A DNA stretch of 64,000 nt, from the NCBI GenBank assembly GCA_036735545.1, contig DAINOD010000004.1:1-64000 (forward strand). Direction: 5' to 3'. The notes under the pieces were generated by a model. That model was given only the letters and a program-made list of their open reading frames with translations, had not been told where the DNA came from and searched no databases. Numbering within the stretch: the stretch's first letter is position 1; every line of letters starts with the position of its first letter. Below, piece by piece: positions 60,283 to 64,000 of the stretch. The position numbers and the translations under genes are program-made. The stretch comes from Rubrimonas sp036735545 (GTDB lineage Bacteria > Pseudomonadota > Alphaproteobacteria > Rhodobacterales > Rhodobacteraceae).

Positions 60283-61278
60283 ATGAGCCTCGCCACACCC
60301 TATCTGCTGTTTCTCGGCGACGCGCCCGACATGCTGGCGGCCAAGGTCGCGCTGGGCGTGCGCCAGTGGCGGCCCGAGAACTGCGTCGGCCAGTTGCGCA
60401 TGGCGGGCTGCAAGGCCGACTGCGGCCTGCCCGACATGACCATCGCCGAGGCCGTCGCCAAGGGCGCGCGCACGCTGGTGGTGGGCGTGGCCAACCGCGG
60501 CGGCGTGATCGCGCAGAACTGGGTGGCGGTGCTGCAGGCGGCGCTAGAGGCGGGGATGGACCTCGCGGCCGGGCTGCACAACCGGCTCGCCGACGTGCCG
60601 GAACTGGCCGACACGGCCGCGTCGCTGGGGCGCACCCTGCATGACGTGCGCGTGCCGGACCGGCACTATCCCATCGCCAACGGCGTCAAGCGCGCCGGGC
60701 TGCGGCTGCTGACGGTCGGCACCGACTGCTCCTGCGGCAAGATGTACACCTCGCTCGCGCTGGAGGCCGAGATGCGCCGGCGCGGACGCAAGGCGAGCTT
60801 CCGCGCCACGGGGCAGACGGGAATCCTCATAACCGGGCAGGGCGTGCCGCTGGACGCCGTGGTGGCCGACTTCATGGCGGGGGCCATCGAGGCGCTGACG
60901 CCGGACGCCGAGCCCGACCACTGGGACATGGTGGAGGGACAGGGCTCGCTGATGCACCCATCCTTCGCCGGGGTCACCATGGCGCTGATCCACGGCGCCC
61001 AGCCCGACGCGATGGTGATCTGCCACGAGCCCACGCGCAGCCACATGCGCGGGCTGCCGCACTATCCGGTCCCCTCGCCGCGCGCGGTCATGGAAGCCTG
61101 CCTGTCGGCGGCGCGGCTGACCAACCCGGCGGCGCGCTTCGTGGGCTGCGCGGTGAACACGGCGGCGCTCGGGCCCGAGGCGGCGAAGGAGAGCCTCGCG
61201 CGCCTCGCCGCCGAGACGGGCTTGCCGGCCTGCGACCCGGTCCGCACCGGGGTCGGGCCGATCGTGGACGCGCTGTGA
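60283..61278 (+). CDS. dgcN: DUF1611 protein, D-glutamate N-acetyltransferase (DgcN)
   Basis: 331 residues. The N-terminal Rossmann-like part is followed by the DUF1611 core with a P-loop-like GTDCSCGKMYTSLALEAEM (from about residue 146), GQTGILITGQGVPLDAVVADFMAGAIE, and EGQGSLMHPSFAGVTMALIHG. The DUF1611 protein next to a dipeptide-epimerase homologue is the arrangement reported for dgcN-dgcA, in which D-Glu is N-acetylated, epimerised and returned as L-Glu. The next gene overlaps by 4 bases. Confidence 0.85.
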   Translation: MSLATPYLLFLGDAPDMLAAKVALGVRQWRPENCVGQLRMAGCKADCGLPDMTIAEAVAKGARTLVVGVANRGGVIAQNWVAVLQAALEAGMDLAAGLHNRLADVPELADTAASLGRTLHDVRVPDRHYPIANGVKRAGLRLLTVGTDCSCGKMYTSLALEAEMRRRGRKASFRATGQTGILITGQGVPLDAVVADFMAGAIEALTPDAEPDHWDMVEGQGSLMHPSFAGVTMALIHGAQPDAMVICHEPTRSHMRGLPHYPVPSPRAVMEACLSAARLTNPAARFVGCAVNTAALGPEAAKESLARLAAETGLPACDPVRTGVGPIVDAL

Positions 61279-62255
61279 CGGCGCTGTCCGTCGCCCGCGA
61301 GCGTTACGAGATCGCCGGCGGCTTCCGCATCGCCCGCGGGGCCCGCACCCACGCGGAGGTGGTCGTGGCCACGCTGTCGGACGGCGCGCACAGGGGCCGC
61401 GGCGAATGCGTGCCCTATCCGCGCTACGGTGAGACGGTCGAGGGCGTGGTCGCCGCCATCGAGGCGATGGGGCCGGCGCTGGCCGACGGGCTCGACCGCT
61501 CGGGGCTGCAGGCGGCGATGGCGCCCGGCGCGGCGCGCAACGCGCTCGACTGCGCGTTGTGGGATCTGGAGGCCAAGCGCGCTGGCCGGCCGGTCTGGCT
61601 GCTCGCGGGCCTTCCCGAGCCGCGGCCGGTCGTCACCGCCTTCACCCTCTCGCTGGACGAGCCAGACGCGATGCGCGCCAAGGCCGCCGCCAACGCCCAC
61701 CGCCCGCTGCTGAAGGTGAAGCTGGGCGGCGCGGGCGATGTCGAGCGCATCCGCGCCGTCCGCGCCGGCGCGCCCGACGCGCGCATCGTCGTGGACGCCA
61801 ACGAGGGCTGGTCGCCCGCCGACTACGCCGCGCTCGCCCCCGAGTTCGTCGCGCTGGGGGTGGCGATGGTCGAGCAGCCCTTCCCCGCCGGCGACGATGC
61901 GGCGCTGGCCGACATGGCCCGCCCGCTGCCGGTCTGCGCCGACGAAAGCTGCCACGACCGCGCCACGCTGGCTGCGCTGAAGGGCCGCTACGACATGGTC
62001 AACGTCAAGCTCGACAAGACCGGCGGACTTACCGAGGCGCTGGCGCTGAAGGCGGAGGCCAAGCGCCTCGGCTTCGGCGTGATGGTCGGCTGCATGCTGG
62101 GCACTTCGCTCGGCATGGCGCCGGCGGTGCTGGTCGCGCAGGGCGCGTCGGTCGTCGATCTGGACGGGCCGCTGCTGCTGGCGCAGGACCGTGCGCCGGG
62201 GCTGGTCTACGACGCCGCGGGGGCGCACCCGCCCGCGCCCGAGCTTTGGGGTTGA
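61275..62255 (+). CDS. dgcA: Enolase-superfamily epimerase, N-acetyl-D-glutamate racemase (DgcA) type
   Basis: 326 residues from a GTG overlapping dgcN. The muconate-lactonising/dipeptide-epimerase barrel has KVK (Lys147/149), VDANEGW (Asp174), VEQP (Glu200), CADE (Asp223) and the second Lys region NVKLDKTGG. Alone it would be called L-Ala-D/L-Glu epimerase; the DUF1611 partner favours N-acetyl-D-Glu racemase. Confidence 0.85.
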   Translation: MTALSVARERYEIAGGFRIARGARTHAEVVVATLSDGAHRGRGECVPYPRYGETVEGVVAAIEAMGPALADGLDRSGLQAAMAPGAARNALDCALWDLEAKRAGRPVWLLAGLPEPRPVVTAFTLSLDEPDAMRAKAAANAHRPLLKVKLGGAGDVERIRAVRAGAPDARIVVDANEGWSPADYAALAPEFVALGVAMVEQPFPAGDDAALADMARPLPVCADESCHDRATLAALKGRYDMVNVKLDKTGGLTEALALKAEAKRLGFGVMVGCMLGTSLGMAPAVLVAQGASVVDLDGPLLLAQDRAPGLVYDAAGAHPPAPELWG

Positions 62256-62257
62256 GC

Positions 62258-63115
62258 ATGAGCCGCATCGTCTACGTCAACGGAGAGTTCGTGCCGGAGG
62301 AGGAGGCGCGCGTGTCGGTCTTCGACCGTGGCTTCCTGTTCGCCGACGGGGTCTACGAAGTGACCCCGATCCTCAACGGCAGACTGATCGAGAACCCGCC
62401 CCACATGGCGCGGCTGCAGCGCTCGCTCGACGAGTTGAAGATGCCCTCCCCCGTGCCGGTCGCCGAGATCCCCGCCCTGATGGAGGAGCTTGTGCGCCGC
62501 AACGGGGTGGAGGAGGGCACGATCTACCTCCAGGTCACCCGAGGCGCCGCGGACCGGGACTTCCTGTTCCCCGCCGATCCGAAACCGTCGCTGGTGATGT
62601 TCACCCAGGCGCGGCCCATACGCGACACGAGGGCGGCGCGCGAGGGCATCCGGGTCGTCACCATGCCGGACATCCGCTGGGGCCGGCGCGACATAAAGAC
62701 CGTGCAGCTTCTGGCCGCCTCGATGATGAAGACGGCGGCGAAGGCGGCGGGGGCGGACGACGCCTGGATGGTGCAGGACGGCTTCGTGACCGAAGGCACC
62801 TCCAACAATGTCTGGATCGTGACGCGCGACGGGGTGCTGGTGACGCGCCAGCTCTCCACCGACATCCTGCACGGCATCACCCGCGCCTCGGTGATGAAGC
62901 TCGCCGCGGAGGCGCAGCTGCGGGTCGAGGAGCGGCCCTTCACCATCGCCGAGGCGCAGGAGGCTGCGGAGGCGTTCTACACCTCGGCCTCCGCCTTCGT
63001 GACGCCTGTGGTGGCCGTGGATGGCGTGGACGTGGGCGAGGGGCGGCCCGGGCCGGTCGCGCGACGTCTGCGGGATATCTACCTCGACGCGGCGGCGGCC
63101 GAGGCGGCGGCCTGA
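62258..63115 (+). CDS. dat: D-amino-acid aminotransferase (class IV PLP)
   Basis: 285 residues, ATG 2 bases after the dgcA stop. VYVNGEFVPEEEARVSVFDRGFLFADGVYEV, the PLP Lys in DIKTVQLL (about residue 146), and VTEGTSNNVWIV are those of D-alanine aminotransferase rather than the branched-chain enzyme. It interconverts D-amino acids and 2-oxoacids, which fits a D-Glu/D-Ala module with dgcN and dgcA. It is convergent with secA, 7 bases apart. Confidence 0.88.
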   Translation: MSRIVYVNGEFVPEEEARVSVFDRGFLFADGVYEVTPILNGRLIENPPHMARLQRSLDELKMPSPVPVAEIPALMEELVRRNGVEEGTIYLQVTRGAADRDFLFPADPKPSLVMFTQARPIRDTRAAREGIRVVTMPDIRWGRRDIKTVQLLAASMMKTAAKAAGADDAWMVQDGFVTEGTSNNVWIVTRDGVLVTRQLSTDILHGITRASVMKLAAEAQLRVEERPFTIAEAQEAAEAFYTSASAFVTPVVAVDGVDVGEGRPGPVARRLRDIYLDAAAAEAAA

Positions 63116-63122
63116 GCAGCCA

Positions 63123-64000
63123 TCACAGTTTGCCGTGGCAATACTTGAACTTGCGGCCCGAGCCGCAGGGGCACGCGTCGTTGCGGCCCACGCGGCCCCA
63201 GGTGGCGGGGTCGGTCGGATCGACGCCGGCTGGCGCCGGCCGGTCCATCAGCGCGAGCTCGCCGTCGCCGAAGTCGGCGCCTGCCATGGCCATCTCGCGC
63301 GGCGCCGGGGCGGGCGCGGGTTCTGCCGGCGCGGCCAAGCGCAGATGGGCGAGCTGGGTGGTCACCTCGCCGCGCAGGCGGCTCAGCAGCGCCTCGAACA
63401 ACGCGAAGGCCTCGGACTTGTATTCGTTCAGCGGGTCGCGCTGGCCATAGCCGCGCAGGCCGATCACCGAGCGCAGATGGTCGAGCGTGACCAGATGCTC
63501 GCGCCACTCCTTGTCGAGCGTCTGAAGGAGCACCGCCTTCTCGACCTGGCGGGCGATGGCGGGGCCCATCTCGGCGGCGCGCTGGGCCGCCGCCTTGTCG
63601 GTGGCCTCGTAGAGCCGTTCGCGGATGGTCTCGTCGTCGACGCCTTCCTCGGCGGCCCATTGATCGAGCGGCAGGTCGAGGCCGAAGTTGCGGGCCACCT
63701 GCTCGCGCAGTCCCTTCATGTCCCACTGGTCGGCATAGGCGCGGGGCGGGATATGCTTGGCGACGAGGTCGCCGACGACGTCGTGGCGCATGTCGCGGAT
63801 CGTCTCGGCGAGGTCGGCCGCCTCCATGACCTCGCGGCGCTGGGCGAAGATCGCCTTGCGCTGGTCGTTCATCACGTCGTCGAATTTCAGCAGGTTCTTG
63901 CGGATGTCGAAGTTTCGCGCCTCGACCTTGCCCTGCGCCTTCTCGATGGCCTTGTTGACCCAGCGATGGACGATCGCCTCGCCCTCCTGCAGCCCCAGCC
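63123..64000 (-). CDS. secA: Preprotein translocase ATPase SecA, C-terminal part
   Basis: The gene enters from beyond base 64000, so only about 290 C-terminal residues are present. From the window edge the frame reads LGLQEGEAIVHRWVNKAIEKAQ and NFDIRKNLLKFDDVMNDQRKAIF, the helical scaffold and wing domains of SecA, then VGDLVAKHIPP and LRSVIGLRGYGQRDPLNEYKSEAF. It ends with the zinc-binding SecB-contact motif GRNDACPCGSGRKFKYCHGKL-like tail (CxC, CH). It drives Sec-dependent export at the membrane and is expected to be essential. Confidence 0.95.
   Translation of the reverse strand, partial: LGLQEGEAIVHRWVNKAIEKAQGKVEARNFDIRKNLLKFDDVMNDQRKAIFAQRREVMEAADLAETIRDMRHDVVGDLVAKHIPPRAYADQWDMKGLREQVARNFGLDLPLDQWAAEEGVDDETIRERLYEATDKAAAQRAAEMGPAIARQVEKAVLLQTLDKEWREHLVTLDHLRSVIGLRGYGQRDPLNEYKSEAFALFEALLSRLRGEVTTQLAHLRLAAPAEPAPAPAPREMAMAGADFGDGELALMDRPAPAGVDPTDPATWGRVGRNDACPCGSGRKFKYCHGKL

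Noticed and set aside
1..64000. CRISPR arrays, tRNA or rRNA genes, insertion sequences, prophage
   Set aside because: No spaced repeats, no cloverleaf-like segments in the few gaps, and no transposase, integrase or phage genes were seen.

Overview
The window is very GC-rich chromosomal DNA, almost wall-to-wall genes, with many 4-base start/stop overlaps. Gene content points to an alphaproteobacterium of the Rhodobacterales type: TRAP and dipeptide ABC uptake, DUF1194, a DUF3445 N-demethylase-like protein, and a bchE-bchJ-hemN cluster. Anaerobic Mg-protoporphyrin cyclase (bchE) and bchJ imply bacteriochlorophyll synthesis, so the source is probably a phototroph or aerobic anoxygenic phototroph; this is inference from gene content, not a species call. 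No tRNA, rRNA, CRISPR array or insertion sequence was recognised.

Layout. 1-3484 (minus): arylsulfatase, HAD phosphatase, outer-membrane barrel protein, and the start of what looks like a formylglycine-generating enzyme. 3501-5455 (plus): a Crp/Fnr-type regulator and two exported proteins. 5701-13481 (minus): isochorismatase-like amidohydrolase, a complete peptide-type ABC importer and an M24-fold protein that has lost its metal ligands. 13955-22296 (plus): IclR regulator, E1 alpha/beta of a 2-oxoacid dehydrogenase, a TRAP transporter, an acetolactate-synthase-like enzyme and a protein made of two copies of an unrecognised domain; this looks like one catabolic operon for an unidentified acid. 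22565-25986: alpha/beta hydrolase with a divergent membrane AraC regulator, then a DeoR regulator divergent from a DUF4406-like protein. 26258-27574 (minus): multihaem cytochrome. 27701-36857 (plus): a type II secretion operon in the order E-F-G-I-J-K-L-M-C-D. 36861-40498 (minus): quinone oxidoreductase and a CPA1 Na+/H+ antiporter with a cyclic-nucleotide-binding tail, split by a 100-N gap that is flanked by identical 55-bp sequences.

40617-44182 (plus) holds bchE, bchJ and hemN behind a near-consensus FNR box spaced as in a class II promoter, so oxygen-independent tetrapyrrole steps appear to be induced together when oxygen falls. 44271-48693 (plus) carries 3-hydroxyacyl-CoA dehydrogenase, a NYN-domain protein, a family-5 uracil-DNA glycosylase, ispH, rnhA and a PPOX flavoprotein. 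48698-52671 has a serine hydrolase, a DUF1194 protein and a methyltransferase/DUF3445 pair. 52649-55890 (minus) is a tight four-gene cassette (dehydrogenase, pterin-synthase-like protein, glycosyltransferase, methyltransferase) of unknown product. 55929-63115 (plus) has opgH, a four-gene membrane redox cluster built round a ferric-reductase/Rieske fusion, and dgcN-dgcA-dat for D-amino-acid metabolism. The 3' part of secA closes the window on the minus strand.

The best candidates for undescribed biology are the duplicated-domain protein in the E1/TRAP/ALS-like operon (21505-22296), the Rieske membrane cluster (57841-60224), the pterin-like cassette (52649-55890), and the ligand-stripped M24 protein (12300-13481).
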